Assembly (NCBI RefSeq): GCF_009881055.1
Contig: NZ_WXFG01000024.1
Span: forward strand, 61,382 to 125,381
Source: Peptoclostridium sp.
GTDB taxonomy: Bacteria; Bacillota; Clostridia; Peptostreptococcales; Peptostreptococcaceae
Reading direction: 5' to 3'
DNA: 64,000 bases
The position numbers and the translations under genes were made by a program. Below are positions 41,402 to 51,182 of the stretch, piece by piece; position 1 is the stretch's first letter; every line of letters starts with the position of its first letter. The notes under the pieces were generated by a model. It saw only the letters and a program-made list of their open reading frames with translations. It ran no database searches and was not told where the DNA came from.

Positions 41402-42757
41402 TTATTTTGGGGTTAACAGACATACCGTCTCGCAATGCGGGGTATGCGGGAACATGTCTACTGGCATTACTTTTTCTATCTTGTAGCCTGCTTCCTGGAG
41501 CTGCAGCAGGTTGTCTATCAGTGTCTTCGGGTTGCAGGAGATGTATACAATGTCCCTTGCCCCGAAGGTTATTATGTCGGCTATCGCCTTTTGTGTGGCT
41601 CCCATTCTAGGAGGGTCTATTACTATTATGTCTGGCTTTTCCTCCAGCTCTCTTACCTTCTCGCCCACGTCTCCTGCTATGAAGGTGCAGTTTGATATGC
41701 CGTTGAGCCTGGTGTTCTCGTTTGCGGCGTCTACCGCCTCGCCCACAAGCTCTATTCCTATTACCTTCGTAGCTTCCTTTGAGAGTATCTGGCCTATTGT
41801 GCCTGTTCCGCTGTAGAGGTCGAATATTGTCCTGCCCTTTGACTCTCCTGCGAATTCTCTGGCTATTGAATACAGCTTTTCTGCGCCCTTTGTGTTCGTC
41901 TGGAAGAATGAGAAAGGCGATATCTTGAATCTGAGTCCCAGTACTTCTTCAAATATGTGGTCCCTGCCGTGCAGCACTCTTAGCTCCTCACACTTTACCG
42001 CATCCGCCAGGTTGTCGTCTATTGTGTTGAGTATGCTGACTATATTTGATTCAAGATTCAGAGAAAGGAGCATGTCCACATAGCCTGAAAGGTCCGGATC
42101 CAACTGCGATGATGTAACCAGGTTGACCATAAGTTCTCCGGTGTTTTCGCCTCTTCTTATTATGAAGAACCTGAGGTAGCCTTCATGGGCCTTCTTGTTG
42201 TAGTGGGGTATTCCCAAACTCTTGAAATACTCAAGTGTGGCTGAGAGTATCCTGTTGAAATCTTCACTGACTATCATGCACTCATCTACCGTGACTATAT
42301 CAAAGGACCTTCCCTTCTTGTGCATGCCAAGCATTGTAGGGCCGTTCTTTTCATTGTCACCAAATGTATACTCCATCTTGTTCCTGTAGGCGTAGGCCGA
42401 TGGGCTTAACTGAATGGGGAAGGCCTCAAAACCTGAGATGCCCGCCTCTTCAAAGAGTCTGTAGACCATTTCCTCTTTAAGTCTTGCTTGCTCTTCATAT
42501 GGAAGCGAAAGGTACATGCAGCCTCCGCAGTCTCCAAAATGAGGGCATGTAAGCGCTGTCTCAAGCGGTGATTTTTCTATAACGCCTAATATGCTGGCCT
42601 CGGCTTTGTTCTTTCTGGCTTTCTTGACTCTTGCGCTGATTCTTTGGCCTGTTATTCCGCCCTTAAGCTCCACTTTTCTGTCTTCTGATATGGCGTATGA
42701 CCTTCCCCCAAACTCCATACCCTCTATTGTAAGCTCTATTATATCTTTTCTTTTCAC
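41402..42757 (-). CDS. rlmD: 23S rRNA (uracil-1939-C5)-methyltransferase RlmD-type
   Basis: A 451-residue RumA/RlmD-family enzyme using SAM to make 5-methyluridine in rRNA (or tRNA in the RlmCD/TrmA branches). N-terminal TRAM domain (IIELTIEGMEFGGRSYAI...RISARVKKARKNKAEASI), Fe-S cysteines CPHFGDCGGCMYLSL, then the methyltransferase fold with IFDLYSGTGTIGQIL, VIGIELVGEAVDAANENTRLNG, IVIDPPRMG and the catalytic cysteine in VYISCNPKTLIDNL. GTG start at 42757 follows GGGAGGAAATTTA. Which uridine is modified cannot be decided from the sequence alone. Confidence 0.92.
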   Translation of the reverse strand: MKRKDIIELTIEGMEFGGRSYAISEDRKVELKGGITGQRISARVKKARKNKAEASILGVIEKSPLETALTCPHFGDCGGCMYLSLPYEEQARLKEEMVYRLFEEAGISGFEAFPIQLSPSAYAYRNKMEYTFGDNEKNGPTMLGMHKKGRSFDIVTVDECMIVSEDFNRILSATLEYFKSLGIPHYNKKAHEGYLRFFIIRRGENTGELMVNLVTSSQLDPDLSGYVDMLLSLNLESNIVSILNTIDDNLADAVKCEELRVLHGRDHIFEEVLGLRFKISPFSFFQTNTKGAEKLYSIAREFAGESKGRTIFDLYSGTGTIGQILSKEATKVIGIELVGEAVDAANENTRLNGISNCTFIAGDVGEKVRELEEKPDIIVIDPPRMGATQKAIADIITFGARDIVYISCNPKTLIDNLLQLQEAGYKIEKVMPVDMFPHTPHCETVCLLTPK

Positions 42758-42789
42758 TAAATTTCCTCCCGGCTGCTAATCGCAAATAT

Positions 42790-42807
42790 GCCGCCCGAAC
42801 GGGCGGC
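42790..42807. terminator. GC-rich hairpin between PHP and rlmD genes
   Basis: GCCGCCCG-AA-CGGGCGGC, a perfect 8-bp palindrome closed by a tight loop, 33 bases after the PHP gene stop and 33 before the rlmD start (minus). T-run is poor (ATATTTG), so partial termination or mRNA end protection is likely. Confidence 0.55.
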
Positions 42808-42839
42808 AGTTTCTGTAATCTAAATTGTGTTTTATAACT

Positions 42840-43604
42840 CTATATGAAGCTTTTCTTCCTAAGCTCCTTTATGTCTTCTATGGTCGTCTTACCCTTGCTT
42901 TCCAGGAAATCTATGAGCCTGTCTACGCTCGTGTTTATTATCTGCTCCTTTTGCATTCCTATATCATGGAGGAGCTTGCCCGCATACTCGAAATTACCTA
43001 CATCAAATGCTATATGACAGTCGGAGCCAAGCACAACCATATTCCCGTTATCCCTGGCAAGGCTGGCTATAAGGCTGCAGTTCTCCTTGCTGCCCTTCCT
43101 GGATGGTCCAAACGAGCTGTTATTTATCTCGATGAGAACGTTGTTCTTCTTCGCGGCCTTTACAACCTTCTCCTCATCTATTGGAAACATTGGGTTTCCT
43201 ATGTGTCCCACTATGTCGACATTTCTGTTTTCCATGGCCTTAATAATTGCATTTGTGTTTTCATCCCTGGTTCCAGGATCTATACATATGTGATGAAGGC
43301 TTGCTATGACGATATCGAGCTCCTTGAGGTCTGAATCCCTCATGTCAAGCTCGCCGTCGTAGTCCATTATATTGGCTTCTACGCCTCTTAGAACTATTAC
43401 TCCGTCTATTATTCTTGGTATTACTCTCTGGTTCTTTATATGGTAAAGGTGAGGCGCTCCCGGCATCTCCGGCCCGTGATCGGTCAAAGCAAATAACTTT
43501 ATACCCTTTTTCGCAGCTTCCCTTGCTATGTCGTGCACAGTGCTGTATGCATGGCCGCTTGCTATTGTGTGGCAGTGAACATCAAGTATAAACTCCTTCA
43601 TCAT
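42840..43604 (-). CDS. PHP-domain phosphatase (YcdX-like)
   Basis: A 254-residue trinuclear-metal PHP hydrolase: LDVHCHTIASGHAYSTVHDIAREAAKKG (HxH metal pair), FALTDHGPEM, VLRGVEANIMD, IVIASLHH, VDIVGHIGNP, VLIEINNSSF and VLGSDCHIAFDVGNFE. This order matches YcdX-type phosphatases acting on small phosphorylated compounds. ATG 43604 follows AGAGGAGAGGTG and lies immediately after the RsuA stop, so it is coupled to that gene. The operon DUF1904-rsuA-PHP is tight. Confidence 0.9.
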   Translation of the reverse strand: MMKEFILDVHCHTIASGHAYSTVHDIAREAAKKGIKLFALTDHGPEMPGAPHLYHIKNQRVIPRIIDGVIVLRGVEANIMDYDGELDMRDSDLKELDIVIASLHHICIDPGTRDENTNAIIKAMENRNVDIVGHIGNPMFPIDEEKVVKAAKKNNVLIEINNSSFGPSRKGSKENCSLIASLARDNGNMVVLGSDCHIAFDVGNFEYAGKLLHDIGMQKEQIINTSVDRLIDFLESKGKTTIEDIKELRKKSFI

Positions 43605-43606
43605 AA

Positions 43607-44332
43607 TCACCTCTCCTCTTCAAGCATTAGCAATTCTTCTCCTGTCAGCTCCCTGTATTCCCCAAGCCCCAAGCTTTCGTCCAGCCTGAGATTCCCCATC
43701 GAAAGCCTCTTGAGGTACGTCACCTTCTTGCCTACCGCCTCGAACATCCTCTTGACCTGGTGGAACTTGCCCTCGTATATTGTAAGCTCAATCCGCGACG
43801 TTTCGCCGCTTTCAAGTATTTCCAGCTGGGAAGGCAGTGTTTTGTAGCCATCTTCAAGCTCCACACCCTCTGAGAAGGCCTCTATGTCATCGCTTGTTAC
43901 CTCGCCTTCTACAAGTGCGAAGTATCTCTTTTTTACATGTTTTTTTGGCGATAGCACCCTATGCGCGAGCGCTCCGTCATTTGTCAGCACAAGCAGTCCC
44001 TCTGTGTCCTTGTCTAGCCTGCCTACCGGAAAAGGTTCGAATACCAGGTATTCGCCGTCTATCAGGTCAAGTACCGTTTTGTCCCTGTTGTCGAACGTGG
44101 CGCTTACGTAGCCGTCCGGCTTGTTGAGCATGAGGTATATGAATTCCCTGTACTCTATCCTCTCACCGTTATATTCGACGACGTCCTTTTCTGGATCTAC
44201 ATGCCTTGCCGGGTCCTTTTCAAGCTCTCCGTTTACCTTGACTATTCTAGACTTAAGCGCCAGCTTTATATCCTTTCTGCTCCCGTATCCAAGATTCGAA
44301 AGCAGCTTGTCGAGTCTCATCCCTTTTGCCAT
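43607..44332 (-). CDS. rsuA: rRNA pseudouridine synthase RsuA/RluB family
   Basis: A 241-residue pseudouridine synthase: S4 domain MRLDKLLSNLGYGSRKDIKLALKSRIVKVNGE, then EFIYLMLNKPDGYVSAT, the catalytic aspartate in VGRLDKDTEGLLVLTNDGALAH, and EGKFHQVKRMFEAVGKKV. Short spacing and lack of a C-terminal tail favour RsuA (16S rRNA position 516) over RluB. Its ATG overlaps the DUF1904 stop (TAATG), so translation is coupled. GGAGAG lies about nine bases upstream. Confidence 0.92.
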   Translation of the reverse strand: MAKGMRLDKLLSNLGYGSRKDIKLALKSRIVKVNGELEKDPARHVDPEKDVVEYNGERIEYREFIYLMLNKPDGYVSATFDNRDKTVLDLIDGEYLVFEPFPVGRLDKDTEGLLVLTNDGALAHRVLSPKKHVKKRYFALVEGEVTSDDIEAFSEGVELEDGYKTLPSQLEILESGETSRIELTIYEGKFHQVKRMFEAVGKKVTYLKRLSMGNLRLDESLGLGEYRELTGEELLMLEEER

Positions 44333-44661
44333 TAAAAATGCTCTCCGTTTTCGTAATACTTTTCCTTCTCGTATACCTTGAATGCCAGGTCCATGCTTTC
44401 TATGCCCAGCCCTTCCATGAGGACTTCTGTAATTGTCTTTGCAACCTCGTCCTGAAGCTTCTGGCCCCTGTCGAACCAGGCAACCTCCACAAAGGGATAT
44501 GGCTGCTCTATAATGCCATTTGTTACCTTAACCGAGCTGATGCATTCTATTTCAAAGTAGTCTCTGGGACATTCCACAGCCTGTGTCAGCTTGTCTATCA
44601 GCTTCTGGCTCACCTTGCAGACCTCTTCCGGCTGTATTCCTCTTATAATTATTTGCGGCAT
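44332..44661 (-). CDS. DUF1904 family protein
   Basis: A 109-residue soluble protein starting MPQIIIRGIQPEEVCKVSQKLIDKLTQAVECPRDYFEIECISSV and containing PYPFVEVAWFDRGQKLQDEVAKTITEVL. The proline after the initiator Met and the beta-alpha-beta pattern resemble the tautomerase superfamily to which DUF1904 is compared; activity is unknown. ATG 44661 follows GGAGGCGACATC; the 11 earlier codons of the frame contain that site. First gene of the DUF1904-rsuA-PHP operon. Confidence 0.82.
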   Translation of the reverse strand: MPQIIIRGIQPEEVCKVSQKLIDKLTQAVECPRDYFEIECISSVKVTNGIIEQPYPFVEVAWFDRGQKLQDEVAKTITEVLMEGLGIESMDLAFKVYEKEKYYENGEHF

Positions 44662-44837
44662 GATGTCGCCTCCGTTCTTGTCAGTTGTTTGCAAATACTA
44701 TTATACTTTAAATTAAATATCATTTACAACCATTACAAATTTTGAATCCCTAAGTTGCTAACAATATGCTATTTGCTGAATGCAAAAGGCTCTAAAATGG
44801 TATATAATATATGTGGTTATTAAGTGTCATATTCTGA

Positions 44838-45821
<984 letters not shown>

Positions 45822-45842
45822 TCGCATTATGCGATTACTGAA

Positions 45843-45872
45843 AAAGAGTGCCCTCGGGCACTCTTTGTTTTT
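45843..45872 (+). terminator. fba terminator
   Basis: AAAGAGTGCCC-TC-GGGCACTCTTT then GTTTTTG. A second small hairpin AATCGCA-TTA-TGCGATT overlaps the fba stop at 45820-45836. Confidence 0.93.
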
Positions 45873-45892
45873 GTTTCATTCAGCTTAGTTGT

Positions 45893-46378
45893 TTAGTTAA
45901 AGTATTTCGAAGAACCCTGGAGCTGTCTTTTTGCGACTACTCTAGTAAGGTCCGCCTGCTGCTTTCTTGGAGCGTCCATGAATGATATTACAAGCACGAA
46001 TTTCACATCCGTAATAGTCTCGTCCACGTCGTATATTTCGGCACTTACCCTTATTTTTTCGAATCTGTATTCTTCCCTCAGATCATGCTCTATATCCTGG
46101 CACATGTCGGCTATATACAGCTTTATGTCGTCAAACACCACCTGGAAGTATTCTGCATCCGTTCCAAACTCTTCGAAGAAATCATCGTCTGGATCTTCGA
46201 TGTTGAATATTGTCTCGTCGAGTTTGCAGTCGAACACCATGATGTTCTTCTGACTTATCGAGTTGGATATGTCATTTACGTATTCAAAATCTGCACTTTC
46301 CCTGAGATCCTGTTCTATATCCATGCTCTTTATGACAGTTTTGCCGTTGTTCTTGTTCATAAAAGATACTTTTATCAT
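45893..46378 (-). CDS. Hypothetical acidic protein
   Basis: Not recognised. 161 residues, soluble and acidic in the centre (FNIEDPDDDFFEEFGTDAEYFQVVFDDIKLYIADMCQDIEHDL), with predicted beta strands at the start (MIKVSFMNKNNGKTVIKSM) and near 105-135 (KIRVSAEIYDVDETITDVKFVLVISFMDA), and a basic C-terminus (RKQQADLTRVVAKRQLQGSSKYFN). AGGAGG precedes the ATG. It begins 15 bases after the nucleotidase stop in the same direction, so the two form an operon. Confidence 0.8.
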   Translation of the reverse strand: MIKVSFMNKNNGKTVIKSMDIEQDLRESADFEYVNDISNSISQKNIMVFDCKLDETIFNIEDPDDDFFEEFGTDAEYFQVVFDDIKLYIADMCQDIEHDLREEYRFEKIRVSAEIYDVDETITDVKFVLVISFMDAPRKQQADLTRVVAKRQLQGSSKYFN

Positions 46379-46393
46379 TTTATTCCTCCTGGT

Positions 46394-46960
46394 TTACCTC
46401 TCAGCCATCATGTCCACAAGCCCCTTGATTTCGTTCCAGCTGTGCACTCTCGTGACCCTGTTCATCTGAAGCTCCTGGTTGTAGTTAGTATCCACAAGCA
46501 GCACGTTTATGCCATTTTCTGCAAGTTGCTGAGCATTCTCTGGATTGTCCTCAAGGAAAACGTCACAGCACAGCTCTTTGGCGGCATCCACCTTGTAGTG
46601 GCTTCCAAGCGAGTATAACCTGGCGGGCGGAAGCTGGTTGAGCTGTATCCACTCGAGCGTGGTGCCCTCCATCTCCTTATACCTTGCCGTTACAAAATAT
46701 ATGTTGTGATTCTTGTACATCTCCCACAATATCTCTCTGGCATCAGGCTGGACTGTTGCTTCAAGGTGCATCCTCCTGCCCTCTTCCATGTAGAATCTGG
46801 TCATCTCGTCGCGTGTGACTTCATATACTATATCAAGCCTGTGGTGTGAAAAGTCTGTAGGCTTTATTTTCTTGTCGAAATAGCTGTTAAAATACTCCAG
46901 ATAGCAGTATGGGTCTGTTATGGTTCCATCTATGTCAACGCATATATTGAGCCTTTTCAT
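46394..46960 (-). CDS. HAD-family nucleotidase-like phosphatase
   Basis: A 188-residue HAD hydrolase: motif I ICVDIDGTITDPYCYLEYFN, motif II YFVTARYKEMEGTT, motif III/IV region LGSHYKVDAAKELCCDVFLEDNPENAQQLAENGINVLLVD. The compact cap and overall order resemble 5'(3')-deoxyribonucleotidases and the YqfW/YorS-type uncharacterised nucleotidases. The natural substrate is unknown. GAGGGG is seven bases before the ATG. It is the first gene of a two-gene operon with the acidic unknown protein. Confidence 0.87.
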   Translation of the reverse strand: MKRLNICVDIDGTITDPYCYLEYFNSYFDKKIKPTDFSHHRLDIVYEVTRDEMTRFYMEEGRRMHLEATVQPDAREILWEMYKNHNIYFVTARYKEMEGTTLEWIQLNQLPPARLYSLGSHYKVDAAKELCCDVFLEDNPENAQQLAENGINVLLVDTNYNQELQMNRVTRVHSWNEIKGLVDMMAER

Positions 46961-47057
46961 GCTTTACCCCTCACTCCTTTTTCTCTATACTATTATTGTA
47001 TACTTTTTCCTAAAATACAACAACTATTTAAATCAATATTATAAGGAGCTGATATTT

Positions 47058-47333
47058 TTGGATTTTATGGAAAAATACATGTCTGAGCTCGAGTCAAATG
47101 GCAGCGTGAGCCTCAGGATAAAAGTGACCCCTAAGATGTCTAAAACCGAGTTCAAAAAGGAGCTCTCTGACGGAACCCTCAAGCTCAATATAAAGTCAGC
47201 CCCGGAAAAGGGAAAGGGCAACAAGGAAATCATGGGATACCTTGCCGCCCTCTTTAGCGTGTCTGAAAGCTGCATCACAATCCTTACAGGTGAAACTTCA
47301 CCTATGAAGACTGTAGTCATTCGAAAAAATTAG
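47058..47333 (+). CDS. DUF167 (YggU/UPF0235) family protein
   Basis: A 91-residue alpha/beta protein of the YggU family: GSVSLRIKVTPKMSKTEFKKELSDGTLKLNIKSAPEKGKGNKEIMGYLAALFSVSESCITILTGETSPMKTVVI covers the whole domain. Function unknown. TTG 47058 is chosen because AAGGAG is nine bases upstream; the ATG three codons later is farther away and the earlier open frame overlaps the nucleotidase promoter. Its last four bases overlap the convergent methyltransferase gene. Confidence 0.85.
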   Translation: MDFMEKYMSELESNGSVSLRIKVTPKMSKTEFKKELSDGTLKLNIKSAPEKGKGNKEIMGYLAALFSVSESCITILTGETSPMKTVVIRKN

Positions 47334-48490
47334 TATATTAACTTTTCAAGTGTTGGATCAACGCTGAGCATACCCTTGAGTAATGTGTAGTTCTCCATGG
47401 CCTGTTGGTTTCTCTCCTCTTTCTTTACTGCCCTTATCATGAGATTCTTCGGAGTATCCAGAGGCGATATATACTCAATAGCTGACACCTCATAGCCGTG
47501 CCCTTCGAGCAGGAGGGCCCTGAGCCCGTCTGTTATAAGGTCTGCCATCCTGGCCTTGAACACGCCATGCTTTAGTATAGGTGCTAGAGCTTCAAATGAG
47601 TATTGCTCCAAAAGCTCCTTGTGACAGCATGGCACTGCTACTATGGCATCCGCATTTGCCCTTACTCCAAGCGCTATCGCCATATCGGTTGCGATATCGC
47701 ACGCATGCAGGCTTATTACCATGTCTATACGGCGATCCGCTGTGTATGACACGAGATCCTCGGTTATGAACTCCATGTTCTTGTAGCCGAGATTTTCGGC
47801 CATCTTCCTTGACGATTCTATTACATTCTCGGAGTTGTCTATACCTATGAAGTGACAGTTCTTCTTGAGCACATCCTTGATATAAAAATTGAGCACAAAG
47901 CTGAGATAAGATTTGCCACATGCGCAGTCAATGATGTTTATCGTCTCCTTGTGCTCGAAGCTCTTTATTATGTCGTCTATTAGCTCCACGAAGTGGTCTA
48001 TCTGGTTGTACTTTCTTATCTTGTCGTTTTTAATCTTGCCTTCCTGGGTTAGTATGCCTATCTCCTTCAGGAGCTTCGAAGCTGGACCCACCTTAACTCT
48101 GTATTCCCTGTTACCGAGCATCGACTGCGCCTGCTTTTTGGCTACAGCGTCCTCGTCCTCTATGTTGTCGGCATACCTTATGTTGACAGCCTTGCTGTCA
48201 CCTTCTATGAGTATTATTGTGCCTCTTTCAACATACTCTATATTGAGCGAGTCGTAATCGGCGGCCTCCTTTAGTATGAGGCTGCATATGCCTTCGAAGT
48301 CCAGGCTGTCCTTTCTCCCCTTGTATGTCAGCTGGAAGCGGTCTCCCTTTTGCACAGCTGTGGCTGGAAACTCCTTCCTGCCCGATTTGAACATTATGTT
48401 CATGCCTATGAAAAAATCCCTGTTGTCCTCGCTCCTTTGCCTTAGTCCCATGAGCAAAAGGGCAAGCTTGTCTATGTTTTGCTTTTTCAT
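47330..48490 (-). CDS. SAM-dependent methyltransferase (Methyltransf_32/GSTCD-like)
   Basis: A 386-residue protein: an N-terminal region of about 140 residues (beta-rich, KGDRFQLTYKGRKDSLDFEGIC), then a Rossmann methyltransferase with IIDCACGKSYLSFVLNFYI, FIGIDNSENVIESSRKMAENLGYKNMEFITEDL, MVISLHACDIATDMAIALGVRANADAIVAVPCCHKELLEQ. The HACDxATD and VPCCHKEL segments mark the family that includes human GSTCD and METTL25-like proteins; substrate unknown, RNA is a guess. Stop overlaps the convergent YggU gene. In the same direction as the phosphoesterase gene 15 bases upstream. Confidence 0.85.
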   Translation of the reverse strand: MKKQNIDKLALLLMGLRQRSEDNRDFFIGMNIMFKSGRKEFPATAVQKGDRFQLTYKGRKDSLDFEGICSLILKEAADYDSLNIEYVERGTIILIEGDSKAVNIRYADNIEDEDAVAKKQAQSMLGNREYRVKVGPASKLLKEIGILTQEGKIKNDKIRKYNQIDHFVELIDDIIKSFEHKETINIIDCACGKSYLSFVLNFYIKDVLKKNCHFIGIDNSENVIESSRKMAENLGYKNMEFITEDLVSYTADRRIDMVISLHACDIATDMAIALGVRANADAIVAVPCCHKELLEQYSFEALAPILKHGVFKARMADLITDGLRALLLEGHGYEVSAIEYISPLDTPKNLMIRAVKKEERNQQAMENYTLLKGMLSVDPTLEKLIY

Positions 48491-48505
48491 CTTTATCCTC
48501 CCAGA

Positions 48506-49195
48506 TTACAGAATCTTTACCAGCTTAAAGCCGGTATAGTCGCATGCTGCAAATATGTATTCGACACCGTTTCGTTCGCCCCGGAGCGCTCCCTTGAAAG
48601 CCTCTTTGCCATGCAGATGTCCGTAGACCACCTTTTCCACGCCGAATTCCTCATAGAGCCTTGTGAATTCAGACTCGTCCTGTCTGTCGTTTGTTGGAGG
48701 ATAGTGAGTTGCGACTATGAGTTTTTTGTAACCCGCTGCCTTGGCACCCTCGAGCGCTATCCTGAGCCTGTTTATTTCCCTTCGGTATATCTTTTCATCG
48801 CTTGATGTGAAGTAGTAGTCGTTCGGGCAAAGCCAGCCTCTGCTTCCGCACACCGCATAGTCCTCATATGCAGCAAAGCTGTTTTGTATGAATATCATGC
48901 CCTCGAAAAGTCTGTTGAGCTTGCTGAGCGTTGTCCACCAGTAGTCGTGGTTGCCCTTGACTATTATTTTTTTGCCCGGAAGCAGGCTTATGTCTTCCAG
49001 GTCAGGCATGGCCTCTTCCATGTTGATTGCCCACGATGTATCGCCGGCTATTATGACTGTGTCCTCTTCGGTAACCATGGATTTCCAGCTTTCAATTATC
49101 TTTCCCCTGTGCTCTATCCATTCGTCTCCAAATATGTCCATGGGCTTGTCTACAGCCATTCCAAAATGAAGGTCTCCTATAGCATACAGTGCCAT
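48506..49195 (-). CDS. Calcineurin-like metallophosphoesterase
   Basis: A 229-residue phosphoesterase with the full metal motif set: YAIGDLHFGMAVDKPMDIFG (DxH), DTVIIAGDTSWAINMEEA (GDxxW type), IIVKGNHDYWW (GNHD), IVATHYPP and VYGHLHG (GHxH). The substrate is not evident; the family spans nucleotides, cyclic nucleotides and phosphoproteins. Starts at ATG 49195 with AAGGGGG eight bases before. Co-oriented with the methyltransferase gene and 15 bases from it, so an operon. Confidence 0.9.
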   Translation of the reverse strand: MALYAIGDLHFGMAVDKPMDIFGDEWIEHRGKIIESWKSMVTEEDTVIIAGDTSWAINMEEAMPDLEDISLLPGKKIIVKGNHDYWWTTLSKLNRLFEGMIFIQNSFAAYEDYAVCGSRGWLCPNDYYFTSSDEKIYRREINRLRIALEGAKAAGYKKLIVATHYPPTNDRQDESEFTRLYEEFGVEKVVYGHLHGKEAFKGALRGERNGVEYIFAACDYTGFKLVKIL

Positions 49196-49271
49196 AAAAT
49201 CAGCCCCCTTATTATTATTATTTGTAAGCTATGCGGCTGCGAGTGGGCTCAATTCAAAAATAAATCAAAAG

Positions 49272-49290
49272 TGCTCCTATAATAGGAGCA
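49272..49290 (-). terminator. Terminator after the alarmone synthetase gene
   Basis: TGCTCCTA-TAA-TAGGAGCA, a perfect 8-bp stem; on minus it is followed by CTTTTGATTTATTTTTG. It begins five bases after the synthetase stop. Confidence 0.85.
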
Positions 49291-49294
49291 TCTT

Positions 49295-50092
49295 CTATTT
49301 TGTCTTTCTTAATTTTTCAAGTGCCGCCTCGAGCTCTCTTTTAAACAGGAACATCCTGTCGATGTCTTCAAAGTTGCTGATGCTGTCAAATCTCTCCTGG
49401 AAAGATACCGCTTCTTGTATAAATCCCATGCTGTTGAGCTCTTGTATATTGTCCAGTATGTCCTTTATTGCAATCGACTTCATCTCGAACATTACCTGCG
49501 CCCTTACTACTATGTCCCGTATCTCGCTCATTTCCTGGTCCAGCAGGAATGCGGCGTCGCCTGCCCTGCTTAGCCTTGCCGCAAGGTCAGATGGTATGTC
49601 GTGATCGTATTTATATTTGAGCGAATGCTCTATTGTGGCCCAGAAGTTCATTGCAAGAGTTCTTATCTGTATTTCGGCCATTATGTTTTTAAGTCCCTTT
49701 GCAGTTTGAAAAGGATACTTTATTATCACATGGTAGCTTCTGTAGCCGCTAGCCTTGTAGTTGGTTATGTAGTCCTTTTCGTACAGGACCTCCATATCCT
49801 CCCTGCTTTTTATAAGACTGACAACTGTATATATGTCTTCGACAAACTGGCACATTATCCTTATGCCCGCTATGTCCTCTATTTTTTCCTCGACTTCGTC
49901 AAGGCTTATATCCAGCTTTTCAGCCTTTGTTATTATGGATGAAATCTTCTTTACCCGTCCTGTTACGAACTCAATAGGCGAATATTCGCCGTTGGCCTTA
50001 AGCTCTTTTCTTATGTTCTTGAATTTTCCCTTAAGTTCCTCGACCGCGAATTCATATGGGGTTAGAATAGTCTTCCATTCCCTAAGTTCCAT
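49295..50092 (-). CDS. Small alarmone (p)ppGpp synthetase
   Basis: A 265-residue RelA/SpoT-type synthetase without hydrolase or regulatory domains (RelQ/YjbM class). Catalytic core: SPIEFVTGRVKKISSIITKAEKL, EKIEDIAGIRIMCQFVEDIYTVVSLI, KDYITNYKASGYRSYHVIIKYP (G-loop contact) and MAEIQIRTLAMNFWATIEHSLKYK with the catalytic Glu. It transfers pyrophosphate from ATP to GTP/GDP to make the stringent-response alarmone. AAAGGAGG precedes the ATG. Single gene with its own terminator. Confidence 0.93.
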   Translation of the reverse strand: MELREWKTILTPYEFAVEELKGKFKNIRKELKANGEYSPIEFVTGRVKKISSIITKAEKLDISLDEVEEKIEDIAGIRIMCQFVEDIYTVVSLIKSREDMEVLYEKDYITNYKASGYRSYHVIIKYPFQTAKGLKNIMAEIQIRTLAMNFWATIEHSLKYKYDHDIPSDLAARLSRAGDAAFLLDQEMSEIRDIVVRAQVMFEMKSIAIKDILDNIQELNSMGFIQEAVSFQERFDSISNFEDIDRMFLFKRELEAALEKLRKTK

Positions 50093-50157
50093 TTATATTA
50101 CGCCTCCTTTAAAAAAGCACACAGGAACATTTTATCACTAAACCCCGATATTTTGTA

Positions 50158-51060
50158 TTATTTTTTGTAGTAAAAAAGCATTCCGGACTCCACTTCATAG
50201 TCTATTTCACCCCTGTCCGCAAGGTACGATACTATGGAGGCAATTGTGGAGCTTGTGAAATAGTACTGCTTGTAGCCTGTCTCTATGCCATTGTACTCTA
50301 TTATGTCGGCTGTCAACTGCTCCCTGCTCCTTGGCCCAGTCAGGAATTCCCTAGCCTGATCTATATACTCGTTTATGGCCTCTATGTTGCGCTTTAGAGT
50401 ATCTTCGGCCTCTTCCCGGTTCAGAACCGGCTTTTCATGTCCCATGACCATATATTCGAAATCCAACTCGTGGAGCCGTTGCAGCGAATCAAGCTGGGCG
50501 CCTATGTCATACAGAAACGGAATGCTGTATTTTTCGAGTATGCTGATGTTGAATACGGCATCCCCAATGTAGATCACCTTGTCCTCAGTCATTATGCCCA
50601 GCTGTCCCGGGCTGTGCCCGGTTATTTCATGCATAGAGAACTTCTTGTCGCCAAGCTTTATAACACCAGCCTCCAGCACGTTGTCCACCCTTATATCAGC
50701 TCCTTTTTGGCTGAAGCTCTCCTCCAGGAAGCTGTTTGATTTTCCACCGTATACGTAACCCGAAAAAATCTCAGGATTCTCTATTATGAGCTTTGCCTTG
50801 GCGGACGAATACGACGATGCCCCCGTAAAATGGTTCATTATTACCTTCGCAGCTCCGTGGTGGTCGTAGTGCTCGTGGGTGAATACTATGTGCCTTGGCC
50901 TTATGCCCTCGTCTTCGCAGTACCTTATTATCCTGTTTCCCCTTGAGTTTGTAAGTCCCGGATCTATCAAAAGCGCGGACTTATCCTTGAAAAGGTATAA
51001 TCCTGTATTTGTCCCCCCGCGTATTATGTAGCTGTGTCCGCTTATTTTCTCCATGTTCAA
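50158..51060 (-). CDS. Metallo-beta-lactamase fold hydrolase
   Basis: A 300-residue MBL-fold protein: GGTNTGLYLFKDKSALLIDPGLTNS, the metal motif IVFTHEHYDHHGAAKVI (HxHxDH), HEITGHSPGQLGIM with the third histidine, VIYIGDAVF with the bridging Asp, and MVMGHEKPV. A C-terminal helical domain of about 80 residues ends YDVESGMLFYYKK-like. Substrate unknown (glyoxalase II-like or RNase-like folds share the motif). TTG 51060 is the start, with GGGAGG eight bases upstream; the ATG two codons later is farther. Monocistronic. Confidence 0.88.
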   Translation of the reverse strand: MNMEKISGHSYIIRGGTNTGLYLFKDKSALLIDPGLTNSRGNRIIRYCEDEGIRPRHIVFTHEHYDHHGAAKVIMNHFTGASSYSSAKAKLIIENPEIFSGYVYGGKSNSFLEESFSQKGADIRVDNVLEAGVIKLGDKKFSMHEITGHSPGQLGIMTEDKVIYIGDAVFNISILEKYSIPFLYDIGAQLDSLQRLHELDFEYMVMGHEKPVLNREEAEDTLKRNIEAINEYIDQAREFLTGPRSREQLTADIIEYNGIETGYKQYYFTSSTIASIVSYLADRGEIDYEVESGMLFYYKK

Positions 51061-51182
51061 AACGGTTACCTCCCGATGTTTTATAATGCTTTAATTATAA
51101 ACCAAAGCGTTGATTTATGGTATAATACGATTATCAGCGAGTGTTAATTGTCAACTACAATGCAATTGAAAGGACGATTTGG

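Noticed and set aside
42790..42807. GC-rich palindrome as an attachment or recombination site.
   Set aside because: Short, between housekeeping genes, no associated recombinase; a terminator-like hairpin is the simpler reading.
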